Shown: one piece after another, positions 24,118-37,400 of the stretch
Layout: each line of letters begins with the position of its first letter
Numbering within the stretch: the first letter of the stretch is position 1
DNA from: Maratus speciosus
Taxonomy: Eukaryota > Arthropoda > Arachnida > Araneae > Salticidae
Length of the DNA stretch: 64,000 nt
NCBI GenBank assembly: GCA_963932465.1
Contig: OZ010787.1
Coordinates: 12,707,284-12,771,283, forward strand
Reading direction: 5' to 3'
Notes under the pieces: generated by a model
What the model saw: only the letters and a program-made list of their open reading frames with translations
Database searches by the model: none
Told to the model about the DNA's origin: nothing
Program-made: the position numbers and the translations under genes

Positions 24118-27100
24118 GTTAAGTTACTTTTACATATATTTCTGTCCTTCACTTTCTCTACTTAATTTCCTGTTTATTTTTGTTTCAGACTGTGAAAGTT
24201 TTTAATCTTAATATTTCTCTACATATTTCTCTTATAAATTTTGCCCCTTTAAATTTATTTAAAATGAATGATCTAAAACTGTGTTTTCAAAATTTTATTT
24301 CTTCAGTTTTATAGCCTTCTTGCATGCATTGTAAGATGTAAACTGAGTATAAATTGATATTTGGTACATTAAATATCTGTTTTTGTAATTTCAAGTATTT
24401 AGAATATATTATTGGTTGTTGTATAGTAGTTTTGAAATTATTGTATATAAATTAAAAAGTTTATTATGTGCAATACAATATCTTCAGTATTTAATTTATA
24501 AAAGTATTCTTGGTGGCCTGAAATTAAGAATTCCTTTTTATGTTATACATTCAAAGTTTTCAGTTAATCAGCAACATATTATATTATTGTTAGATATAAA
24601 ACAGGAAAAGCAGCATCTTGAATTATTAGAAGGAGTAGAAAAGTTTAATAAAGGAAAACTAAAAAGAACCAATACTTTGGAGAAAGATGTCTTGCCTACC
24701 AAAGAAGGTCTGAATTCAGAGTGTACAAACTTTGTTAAAATGCTTTGCTAACCTGGTTTTGTTCCTCAGCGAATGCAATTTTGTGTGACAAATTATATTT
24801 TCTGAAGATAATTATATATAATTGTATGATTTGTAATATGTAGTCCATCTTTAATTTTTTTTTAAATCTATTTGTTACCATTCTCCTTTTATAATTAAAA
24901 TACCTTCTTTTAACCTTAAAAATAACAAATATTCTTTGTATGCTCAGCTTATCTTTTCCCCCCCTCCCCCCCCCCCCCCCCCTGTGTGTGTAAAAAGCAT
25001 GATTTATTATATCATAAAATGTAATAACAAAATATTTCTCCTTTTTTGCGTTCATAATGTGAGGTTTAAACATTTTCTTTTTTAAAAAGCATCTTAAACT
25101 GTGTTCGTAATATTCCTTTTCAGAATTCCTATTTTATACTGTATGTACAGTCAGTATTAAAAGGGAAAAAAAAAGGGATACTCTACATTTTTATTCATGC
25201 ATGGTAAAATCACACAAATGGTATCATTACTCAGAATATTGTCTTCTTACAGAATATGAATACAATTTATGAAATAAGGATCATCTACATATTAAAAATT
25301 GCACCAGCTTTTTTTTTTAATTGTAACACACCCACTTTTGATGCCATATTTGAGTTCCTTGTATCAAGGCAGCCCAAAAAAGGTATAGTTTATATACTTC
25401 ACATTAAATATTCATAGTCATAAAATATATATATATATGTAATAACATAATGATTCCAGTGGGATTGTCCTAGAGGATGGTTAAGAAATTGACTCGGGAC
25501 CCTTTATGCGAATCGAACTCATTTATTAGGTGCTCACCATACATCTGATTCGTGAGTCGATCGCCCGTCCAGGAGCCAACGGCGTTGACTTTAGGAGATT
25601 ACATTGGCGTAAGTTTAGCTAGCATCTCAAATAGCCAAAAAATCCCCGTTTTTCGTGCGTGTTCTGGATAATATGGTGAAGATTCTAATATTTTTCAGCA
25701 GAGGGCAGAATTGTTAATTTGGGAGGAACATCTAATTTAATTGGTTCATTAAGTTTTTATTGATCTGTGGTCAAGACCCGCACAATTCCCAGGGACTGTG
25801 ATGTATCAGCCCTACCCACAGATGCCTGCAAAAAGCACTTAGATTAGCAGTTTCACTCTTAAGAATCGCAGACCTGCCAACTGCTACGAAAAAATCGTAG
25901 TTGCTACGATTTGGGCCTGTAAACTACGATGCTACGAAAATCGGTCTTAAACTACGATTTTTTGAAAAAAAAAATTTTTTTTTGTTTCTAATTGCGATTT
26001 TTATCCCGCGCAGCATATTTTTCAGGAATGATTCTGTTCCAAAATATCAAAGTATTCATTTCCGAAAGTTTAAAAAAAAATTGTCATTAATCCGAAAATT
26101 CGGACATAAAAAAATGCTCATGGGGGGGAAAAAAAATCTGGGCTGCAAAACAAACTTCTTAACATAAAACCCTCTTTATGTATATCAACCACAAGTGAAT
26201 CGTGTTTCTGTAAATATTTATACAGGAATTCCCTTCCTTAGAAACAGGGATGCCATTTTAAGAATTTCTGGAGGGGGGGGGGGGGGATGATCTTTGAGGG
26301 GAAAGATTTGAAATAGTGTGCAAAATCGCACGATTTGTACTATTTATTATTAAACATTTCAATTTACGAATTATTATTAAACATTTCAATTTTGTGTGGT
26401 AAAAAACACAAAATTCGTCAAAAGTTCATGGTAAAAAGTGCAGATTTCAACAAAGAATCGTGATAGAAAAATGTGAATTACGATTGTGGGGAAAAAATTG
26501 TGAATGTCCTGAAATGGTCGCGGGAAAAAAATTCGAGAATTTCGTCAAAATTTACTGCACTGGGCTAAAAAATTGGAACCAGGCTTCTTTTACAAATGTA
26601 AAAAAATGTTGCAAAACGAGAAGAAATTTTAAATATCGTATAAAAATTTTCAGAGGGAAAAATTTACTATATTGAGTTGAAAGACTGAAACCTTATTCCA
26701 TTTACGAATGTCAAAAGATGGCTCCGAAACACGAAAAACCAACCAACCAACCAACCAACCAACCTCCAGATTAATTTCAATATTCTGTGCTACGATTTCT
26801 CATTTTCAAAAGTTGGCAGGTCTGGAATCGTCCTAAAATGATCTCTGAGAGTAATAAGATGTACTGCAGGAAAATAAAGTTAACAGGGGGTAAAACTGAT
26901 TTTAGAATGAGATTTAAATTTAGGAGAAAGAAACTTCGGATTTTAATTTAAAAATTTGGAATTTGGAATTTTAAATATATATATATATATATATATGTAT
27001 ATATCCACAAATTTAGAAAAATTTAAGATCTTGTAAGAAAAACTTCTAGAATCACATCAGTAAAATTATGGAAGCAATCAATGTATAAAATACTCATCTC

Positions 27101-30100
27101 TCCAAATTTTATTCAAGAGAATTTTTTGCATAAATTTTCTGGTTGCTCTTTTTCATTTTCTTATGTATGTTTGAAAGGTAACAGAATATGGTCCCTTTTA
27201 GACCTTCGAAAACTAAATTTTTGCTATATCTCAAAAGACAGTTTGTAGTGAACTGTAACACATCCCTGTTTTTGATTATGCTCATTGTGTTTAAGAAAAA
27301 GATGTAGGTCACAATTCATTATATTTTAATATTCACGTTTTTTTAGATACACAATTTTCATAATTAAAATTATGCTTTTGATTAAAAACCAATGACTATA
27401 ATATCCTACAATATGTTTTGGTACATTCAGTGTATCTGACTGAAAACAAAAATGAAATTGGATGATTTTTTTGGGAAGATGTTAATTAAAATTTGTCACG
27501 TGAATTTAGCATGAGCAAAACTCAAATTTTGACCTTCTAATAGCATGAAGATTTAACAAAATACATTAACTATATATTTTGTGCCAATTTAATCCAAGGG
27601 ACTCTGTCAAAATTGGGTGTTATAATTTCAAAAATTAATACCATTGCAATTTTAAATATGTAGGCAATCCCTATTTTAAAAATTACATTCATATTCTGAA
27701 AGAAGACTATTTTGAGTCTAATGACACCTTTTGGTATTTTTCTAAGATAAATGGTCTGTGAATAAAGGCAAGAGTATTTTTTTTTATTTTACAATGACTG
27801 TACATTTAACAGTATTGCTGACTTTTTTTACAGAATACCCTAAATAAGCATTCCCCCCATTTAATTTTTCCAATAATGTTTTGCAGCAGTATGAAAGATA
27901 CTTTTCAAAGTACAAAATTTAGTTTGTATTTTAATTATAAGAGCCAACATTATTTAATTTTGTAACATGTAAAGTTACATAGTAAATTTATATCAAAGCA
28001 TGACTTATGATTAATGTGTTTTATATGTCTGTGTATTTACTTTCTATTTGGTGATGAATCAGATTTAATACAAGAGAAGAAACATCATGAACTAGTCAAA
28101 GGTGTTACAACATTCAACAAAGCCAAACTGAAACGTACCAACACCAAGGAGAAGATTGTTTTACCTACAAAAGAAGGTTTAACAAAAGAAATATTAGCCT
28201 GAAAATTGCAAGTTTCTAATGCGCTAAATGCATTCTTACATAGTGCTTTGGTATTAATAGTACAATATTACTAATAAGCTGTTATTGAATAATCATATTT
28301 TATCGGCTGTGTTTATATTTTCTTGAATAACCTGATTTTAACCTTTCCTACAATCTTTTTCTTTTTAGTGTGATGCATAGCTTTTTCCCTTTCTCTCTCT
28401 GACAATCTCCTTTTCTCATCTTCTTCCATTTACACCTTTCAACTTATTTTTCCTGTTTGTACATATTTGTTTATCTATGCAAAATTTTAATTATTCCAAA
28501 AATAATACAATTGGACAAAATTGTGATATAAATTCTGATATCTATTATTGTAGTAGTTGTTTAATATAAAACCTCTCCTTTCTAATTTAATTAAATGAGT
28601 TTATAATCATGTTTAACAATATTAATACTAATAAAAATCAGTGAAAAGTGTGAATTTTAATGTGTTATGAAGGTATATGATGGGAGGATCTTTATTTGAA
28701 ATAGTTAACATTTATACAGTTTTGGCTGAATTCGGTATTTGTTATATTAGTTCCTACTTCAGTTCTCAATTTCAGTGTGAATTCTACAGTAGCTAAGACT
28801 AGCTATGAAATATTTAATTGCTATCCTATTATTTTTCAATATAGCAACATTGGAAAAAAGAAAATCCACTGTAATCTGTGAATTATTCTTCCACTTGTAG
28901 AATTTTAATAGAATTGTTAAAACTCTCTAAATAAATATTTTTAAAATTTTATCACTTTTTTTCTGTTAATCTCTACTAACTTCTTCATAAATATAGCTTT
29001 AATTTCTTTGCTTATGCATTTATTTTTTCTGTTTAAAAGAGAAACATGAATGAGCTCTTAACCACCGAAAATTCAAATTTATGCAATAATCTAATTGACA
29101 ATGCATGTGTTTTGCTTTTCTTTTTCCTTAAAAAAAAAAATAGGTGTGTTATTTTAGCAAAAACTAATGATATACAACTGTGTCTAAATAGACAAAGCTT
29201 TATAAGGCCTGATCTTTGATTTTGTATGTTAAAAAAAATTGTGTGTATTTTGAAACTAGTATGCATGCTGTATTTAAAATGAGATATTGAAAAGATATTT
29301 AAGAAAGATATAATTGAGAACATGTTTATTTTTTTTATATTGAAAATTCTAACACCAGATAGAATTTATGAGTAGTGCCCATGTAAAAATTCCCTTTAAT
29401 GGGAAATTTAAATATTCTGATTTTAAAAATATGCCATAGAAATTTTCTGAATATTCAATGCTTCATCACTGTTGCATTTATGACTATTATTAATTGCATA
29501 ATTTTAGACCAAAAATATATTATAAATTTCTGACTTTTGAGAAAAAAGGCTTTGCACAATTTTCACATCTAGAATGCAAGATAAGCTAGCAAACAGGGAT
29601 TTGAGACAATTTAAAAATGAAGAGAGGCTGCCCGGGACACCAAAAACCAAGGGCAAAACTATAGAAAATTCTTGATGAATAATTAATAAACTAAGCTAAA
29701 AAATGCTATAAAATTGATAAAACACCTTTATTTAGATTAACGTATGTTTCATCGCACAAACAAGACATTATTTACCAAGTTATTGTTTTTAAAATTTTTT
29801 GCGAAAATGTTTTTACCAAGAATGATTTTAAAAATGTCGCCGTTTGTGCGATGAAATGTAGGTTATTCTAAATAAAGGCATTTTATCAATTTATAGCATT
29901 TTTTAGCTTAGTTTGTTTCATTATAAGTGATTATGATACATATTTTTATAGAATAATTAAGTTTATTTTAGAAAAGATCATTTATGCAAGTGCTTAAAGA
30001 ATATTAAATAGTGCTAAAAAAAAAAAAAAAAAAAAAACTTGCCCCAGGGGACTATGACTATTAAAGCTACCTTTTGTAGGATTTCATACTAATCTAACAA

Positions 30101-33100
30101 TATATGATTTTAAAATGAAATTTCACTCTGTTGAAAAATAATTTTAGTTGAACTGTAACAACCTCAGCAGATGTATTTCTCAAAAATTAAATTAACTCAA
30201 TGCTTTAATGTTTTTTTTACAGTAAGCTTTAAATTTGTCTAGATTGTGATAAAAAAAATAGTAACAGTTAGAGATAAACAATTAAAACAAAGGTATGTGT
30301 AACAAATGGTTTTCAGCTTGGTAAACAGCAAATTTAATTGAATTTTCTTTAGAAAGCTTAAAGCCTTTGTTATATTCTAAGCTAAAATATTATAATCAAT
30401 TTCTCTATAATTTAAAATTATTATTACATATAACTCCTAAATAGTTAGAAAGGTTAGTTTCCACCCTGTTTAAAAATTGCTAAGACTGTAGTATATTTGA
30501 TTGAATATTACCTGTATTTTTGTAAAATGTCATAATACGCCTTAATGGGTGTCATATGACATTTTAATTTTTAATACCAGTGTTTTTTTATAGTATTTTC
30601 TCCTTCTTTAACTCAAGAATTCTACAAAGGCATTTATTATGGCTGGTACTGAAAAATAAAAACCATACACAGCTTGTGTGGAGTGTATATGTGACACCTG
30701 ACCTGAAGAGTTAAAGATTACTATTTCTTTTGTTACTCAGTTTTCATTCATGAAAGATAAAAGCACATATCTAAGAAAAACTTGCACATTTTATTTCAAT
30801 CCCTTGTTTTTTCTTGTCAAAGTTGACCAAAAAAGTATGAGAATAAATACAGTATGTTTACTTTTGTACCATGTGGGTCTTATTTTCCTTTTTCTAGAAC
30901 TGAAAACCTAATTGCACTTAAATGCAGCTAAATGTGTTATTTTTGTGAATTTTGAAAAAATGAAATTTTTGTATCCTCATAAAATTTTAATATTTTTTCT
31001 GTGACATTCTTTTGAAAAAATTCCTTATATTAATGTAAGCTCTAAATATTGACAGTAAGCATTTTCTGTATAATTATTTTAAAATGTCTAAACTTAGTTA
31101 AATTTTTTGCTGTGTTAACTTTAATGTTACTTTGCTTTAAAATACTTTAACTCTATATAATACTTTTTTTCTTTATGAATTCTATTTAACTTTAAATTAC
31201 TTTTCCATTTTTCATGTTTTATCATTCATTTATAAATTTATCATTTTATGTTGTCTGTTAGTGTTGAGTCAAGAGAAAATATATGATCGTAAACAAGAAG
31301 TATTAAAAAGTGTAACTGGTTTTGACAGAAGCAGATTGAGAAAAACTAAGACTGTTGAAAAAAATTTTATTCCGACCAAAGAAGGTTTGATCATCTATTA
31401 AAGCATGTTTAATATACATTTGGGATGATCACAAAACTACTAATGTTTTCATTAAACCTACTAATATCCCATTTTACTATATTTTAAGCTAATAACAACT
31501 TGATGTAGAAATGCATGGAAACATCAATGCTGACATTTTTATTTTACGCATATGAAATCTATATGAATAGTAAAATATAACTAACTAAAACTATGACAAC
31601 ATTTTTTAATGTATCCATAAATTAACATGGGAAAATTCTATAGTTTGAGTTAGTTCTCCAAATGTTTTACTTCTGGACCATTAATAAGTTCAAAATAAAA
31701 GATTTTCGGGGATGAAGGGGGTCAATTTTAAGATCTATGGTACAGGGGCAGAATCCTCCCAAACCTCCTATTAAAAACAATTTTTAATTCTTTTTTTTTT
31801 TTTGTTTAAAAAAAAAAATCTTCAAAGGAAGTTCAAGGAGTTGCCCCCCTCCAGTGGCGTAGCTAGGATAGGTGACACCCGGGGCGGAAGTAAATGATGT
31901 TACCACCCCTCCTCCCTAATCAGTCACATTTCTTCAATCACAATTCTACATTATTAAAAATTGAATTTTAACATTTTTTTGAAAACTTTTAAGTTGAACT
32001 TTTAAGGAACTCAACTGCTCTGCTCAACAAGCACAAAGTGTTTTGACACATTTACAAGTTCATTTTTTAACAGAAAGAATTTGAAGGCCTGACTATGAAA
32101 GCGATTTGGAAACTGTTTTCCATTTTTTGATCAATAAATTACCTGTTGAGTTATAAGCAATTTTGATCATGTGACAAAGACATTTTCTCCCTTCACTGAC
32201 CAGTTTTTCTGCTTTCTTTGGGAACTTAGGTTCAAAACGTCCACTTTGACACTATTTTCTGAAAGATCTATTGCATTTGTGGGGGTGGGGGTGGAAAAAG
32301 CAGCTCGATTACATAGTTTCTGAATAACACCTGTTAGTTTCATGCATTTCCAACCAAAAATACCATATCAAACCAACAATGACCTAGCCTCCTAATTATC
32401 CAAGGAAAACAGATGTCCTTCTGACTTGTCTGAGAATTGGTCATTGTAGGTTCATTCATAAACATCTTTTACTTTGGGAGATGCATCCATGTGTCCACGT
32501 ATCAAAAACACCATATTTGATGTGTATATTTGATATACCAGTGGCAACTTTTCCACACTACCCATCATCGAAAATCGAAAAAAAGTTTTTCTCGGCCTTC
32601 CCTACTGTATAGTTCAAACTTGTGTGTATCTTTTAATACAAAATCCATCTGTATGAGTTAATTGTATTTTATTGTTCTCCCATGTTATTGATAGCTTGCC
32701 CATCAAATAATATGATCTATTGAGGTATCACATAATCAAATCATAAGTAGTTCTCCTTGCATGACTAAACTTGTATGGCAAGATTTTCTCCATTCTGCAT
32801 GTCTCATCTTCATCTTACATAGTGATAAATATTTTATATTTTGTTTTATTAAAGGTATCTAAAAAGCTGAATTTTGTGCTTCTCACTGTTGTATAGTCTT
32901 TTGCTAACATCCTTCTAAAAAATTCATCTGTTTTTAAAATCAGTTTGTAGTAGATTGATGTACAACTTTTTAAAAATTATTATTCATAAATGTATCTATT
33001 TCATCATAAATTGTAGTATGCTTATAGTATATAGAGTTCATAAGAGTGGCATTATTTTCAGAGTCTTCATAATTTTAACTATTATGAATATCTGTTGCCT

Positions 33101-34434
33101 CTTTCATTTATACATTTATGAAAATTTAATTTTAAACATTTTATATTAAAGTCCAAAGTACCAGAATTGTGTGGGTTTGACATAACGGAAATTTTCACTT
33201 ACTCTCTAAGTATGTGTAATAAATACTAATATTAAAAATATAAAAAATCAGTTATTTGGTTGAACTCCAAAGTATTAATTTTCTTGGAGACTTCCCTGCA
33301 GAATTTGCTCAATTGTAAATATTCAAATCTTTGAAATTATTCATAGAAACTTGACAAATAAGGTAATAATACCTAATGTGGATGTAAGTATTAAATCCAC
33401 CCCAGTAATGTGAAGACACTTGCAAGCTTTTAATCAAATGACAGCATTATTTACAGATTTTTCATTTGCATTTTAACATTTTTAATTTTTTGCATAGGGT
33501 ATCGGAGGTCAGTATCTAACAGGGTACTTTATACTTTATTTTGGTAGCAGTTTTTTTCTCTGGGGACACTTTCAATTTTGAAACCAGCTCAGAAAGTGAA
33601 AATGTCCTTAAAAATAAATTGCAACCAAAATGAAAAAGCGAAAGTACCCTGTTAGACATCAACCTCAAATATCCTATGAAAAAAAAATCATTTAATATTA
33701 AAATACAAACACAAAATTTGAAAACACTGCCATTGGTTTAACATTTGTTTGTGTGTTCGTGTTACTACCATAGGCTGTTAAGGTATGCAACATGAAGGTA
33801 AATTAAATATATAAAATTCTTAATGACTCTTTAATATTGTGCACAAATATTTACTTAATGTCTAAATTTCCAGTTGATTTTTTTCTCTTTTGATTTGGTG
33901 GTTAAAAAGCATAAGATGTTCATTAATTATATTTATTTTTAGTTTTTTATGATTATACTGTCAGTTGATGCTTTTTTTAATGTGTTAAAAGGAAAAAGAA
34001 TTAATTTCATAGAAAAAAGCAATGTCTCATTAATTCATATGATCTTCAATTATTTTATTGCTTTTCATAATTTTAAGTATCTTAGATCAATCTATTTTTT
34101 CCATTTTCTGTTAGCTAATTGTAATTATATTTGCTATGAATAACTGAGATGTTAAATCTTTATTCATTTCTTGCAGTTATTGAACAAGAAAAGGGCCTTC
34201 AGGGTATTCTTCAAGGAATTGAGTCATTTGACCCTGCTAAGTTGAAGCCAACAGAAACTCAGGAGAAGAATCCCCTACCTACCAAAGAAGGTTGGTAATA
34301 TAAACTAATTGCATACAGAAAATTTTTCATTCATGACAGAAATTCAAAGTATTAAGTTTATTTTTTACTGTGAGTTTTAAATTTAATTATTTTTTTATTA
34401 AAAGCAGTTGTAAATGTATTCAGTTTTAGTCAAG

Positions 34435-34465
<31 letters not shown>

Positions 34466-37400
34466 GTAAGCTGAACTTGACTAAATTTTTTTTTATGGTA
34501 CAAGAAATTAGGTCAGTGCTGAACATTAATTTAAAAAAAAAAATTTCAAAAGAAGTTACTATTAAGAAAAGACCTAATAAATACTATTTCATAAAAGAAT
34601 ATTTCTTTTTTCTATTTAGTGAGGAATAACTGATCTACAGCAAGTCTCTTAATTTAAAAATCATTTAATAATGCAGATGACAATGTAATGTATTTGTTTT
34701 CAGATAATTTTTTAAAAGAAATATTGCTAACAAAAATAACTGATTGTTTTGATTTTGTATACCTCATAATTGAAAACTTTCTTTAACATATCTCATAATT
34801 CATAAGTGATTTCCTGTATATAAGATAAATTAGTTTAAAAAAATTAAAAACACATTGTAAATTTTCTTCTCTTTGAAATGCATGCTTCAATTTTATTTGA
34901 TAAGTTTGAATTATAGTGCTATAAAAAAAAAAGTACAGAAATATCATGTATTGTAAAACTACCACTTGATTAGTTTTCAACCATTAGTAACTTATTAAGG
35001 CATAATCTTTTGGTCCCCTTTTTTCTTACTGACCACTAAAAATATTTTTTTTAATAAAATAATACAACCAGTTCTGATATTTGTGTTTATTAATGGTGAG
35101 TATGTCGAATTTCTTAAGTCTGACAAAATTAGTTTGAATGAAAGTTCATTTAGTTTATTTTTTGAATTAACAACATCAATAATAGATAAATAGAAGCCTT
35201 TCAATCCTGGTTTGTTGCAAGATTCCTTGAAACAGTAGAGCGTATAAAAAGGAGCTGTTTTCATTTATGTTGAAATATTCTGTGTTTGTTTGTATTTTGG
35301 TTTTTTAATTCATGCAGGCCTTAGCTGAGCAGGCAAGTCCTCTTAAATTTCTGTTAAGTCGGCCAAGGATTGTTGTAATGTGTTATAATACATAGAACAA
35401 TAATTTGTCACCTAAAGTATAATTCAGAAGCATTCACATAAATTCTAAGAACAATGATTAAACATACCAATTAATAATTGGAAATTTAATATCAGTCATT
35501 ACTTTGTAGTAAAGACTGTGTATGAATATTGTATGTCATGATATTTAGAGTGTCTTTTTTGAAGTATAAAGCAAAGTGATATTCTCTGGACAATTCTTTT
35601 TAATTTATGCCTGGAGAAAATAATTAGAAGCATCTACAACAACAGAGGAGGTACTATTATGAATTGCTCCCTTCAAATCCTTGTATTTGCAGATGATGTT
35701 GATATATATTTCTAGAAATAAGAAAGTCTTGATTGAAACATACAATAAACTGGACACTGAAGGGAAAAAAACTAGGCCTAGAGGTTAATAAAGAAAAAAC
35801 AAAATACATGAAAATGGACTGAATGAAATCACAGGCAACAGCAATGTTAACAATAAATTATGAATTACAATTTAATGAAGTAACAGAATTTAAATATTTA
35901 GGATCTATGATCACCTGTGATAATATGCTAGAAGCAGAAATTAAAACTCTATTTGCAGCAGGAAATAGATGCTATTTTTCTCTTTGAAACATTCTAAAAT
36001 CATTCTAATATCCCGAACAACTAAACTTAAAATTTATAAACCAATAGTAATTTATGGTAGTGAGACCTGGACCACTACACAAAAAGATGAAAAGCTACTT
36101 ATTACTTGGGAAAGGAAGATCCTAAGACAAATTTTTGGACCTATTAAGGAAGACAATACGTAGCGTATCAGGACAAATATGGAGATAGAACAGTTATATA
36201 ACAAAGATATAATAAATGCTATAAAAATAAGAATACTATGGTTAGGCCATCTAATCAGAATGAAGGATGAGAGAAGCACAAAGAAGATATATAATGGTAA
36301 TTTAATAGGGAAAAGTATTGGTAGACCCAGGAAGAGACGGATAGAAGAGGTAGAGAAAGATCTTGCACAAAACCAAATTATAAAATAAAGGCTAGAGATC
36401 GGAAGGTCTGGAGAGGTATATTGAGGGAGATCAAAATCCTACATGGATTGTAGTCTTATTGTGCATGTATGTCTTTTTTGAAACATCATAGCATAGATGC
36501 ATAACTAAAGTGATGGTGCTTAAATTTAACTTGAAGGGTCCTATAGATTATTAACAAATAATTCTTAGCCATGTATTAGACAGTAAGTGTGTGAGGATCT
36601 GGGGATAACTAGAAACATGGAACAATCTGTTATATCATTGATCACCATATCTTCAGTAGTGTCAATGTAATAAACTAGCTTAAATCTTCCTTGATCCTGC
36701 TGCATTAGCCCTTACAATTCTTCAGGAGGTACTGTAATAGATAAAAATAATCAAGGTTGAATTGATTCCATCATAAGATTCTGCTATAGCTATTAATCTA
36801 AAATTTAGTCCTAGATATTATAGGTTGCTGTTGAGAGAACCTGATGAAAGAATGCCTTCAGAATAAAGGCTTGGCTCTCATGGAATTGTTATATTTACAC
36901 AGCCTCAACTCTAAAAAGGTTGAAGTGCTTTTGACTAGATTGTCTATGTATTTATATGCCTCTAATTATCCTAGAGAGGTAGTCTAATAAGGGAATGGCA
37001 CTTAATGGCTTTATTACTCTGACAGGGGTCGCATTGTATAGGGAAATTTTTATCATTCCTACCAGAATGCTTAATTGGTAATCTTCGTGATCATTTTATT
37101 TAAAATATGCTATAGAAAGGTATGATGAAGATATTATTTTCAAAATAGTGCTAGAAACAATAAAATTTTCCCTATAGAATGTAATCCCTGCTTTGACTAT
37201 CTAATTGAAAGTAAGGAATATCAAGGTTGATGTTGTATAAATTTTTCTTTCTGTATCAGCACCCCACCAGTGGCTGAGAGGTTCTGCTCTCAAAGCTGGT
37301 GGACTGGAAGTGCTGGGTTCGATCCCAATCGCACCCATTGGCCTAATCGTTTGTTGTTTTCTTTGAACCTTGGTTTTCCAAGTATAAATATGGGTTAGGT

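Larger units (their letters stand above)
24708..28062. other. Intron 2, with nested repeats
   Basis: Besides the repeats listed separately (25491-25835 and 25869-26824), it contains a poly-C tract at about 24959-24982 and (TA)n at 26976-26995. I see no other gene; the open frame on the minus strand at 24735-25073 is driven by the poly-C tract. Confidence 0.8.
31385..34176. other. Intron 4, with nested repeats
   Basis: It holds an old repeat at 31850-32380 and a MITE at 33495-33678. The rest is AT-rich; open frames at 32955 and 33949 are not supported. Confidence 0.8.

Noticed and set aside
24735..25073. 112-residue minus-strand frame rich in Gly and Arg
   Set aside because: The Gly-rich stretch is the translation of a poly-C microsatellite in intron 2.
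25901..26167. 88-residue frame in the CAGACC-ended element
   Set aside because: Lys/Phe-rich low-complexity translation of A/T runs, with no transposase motif.
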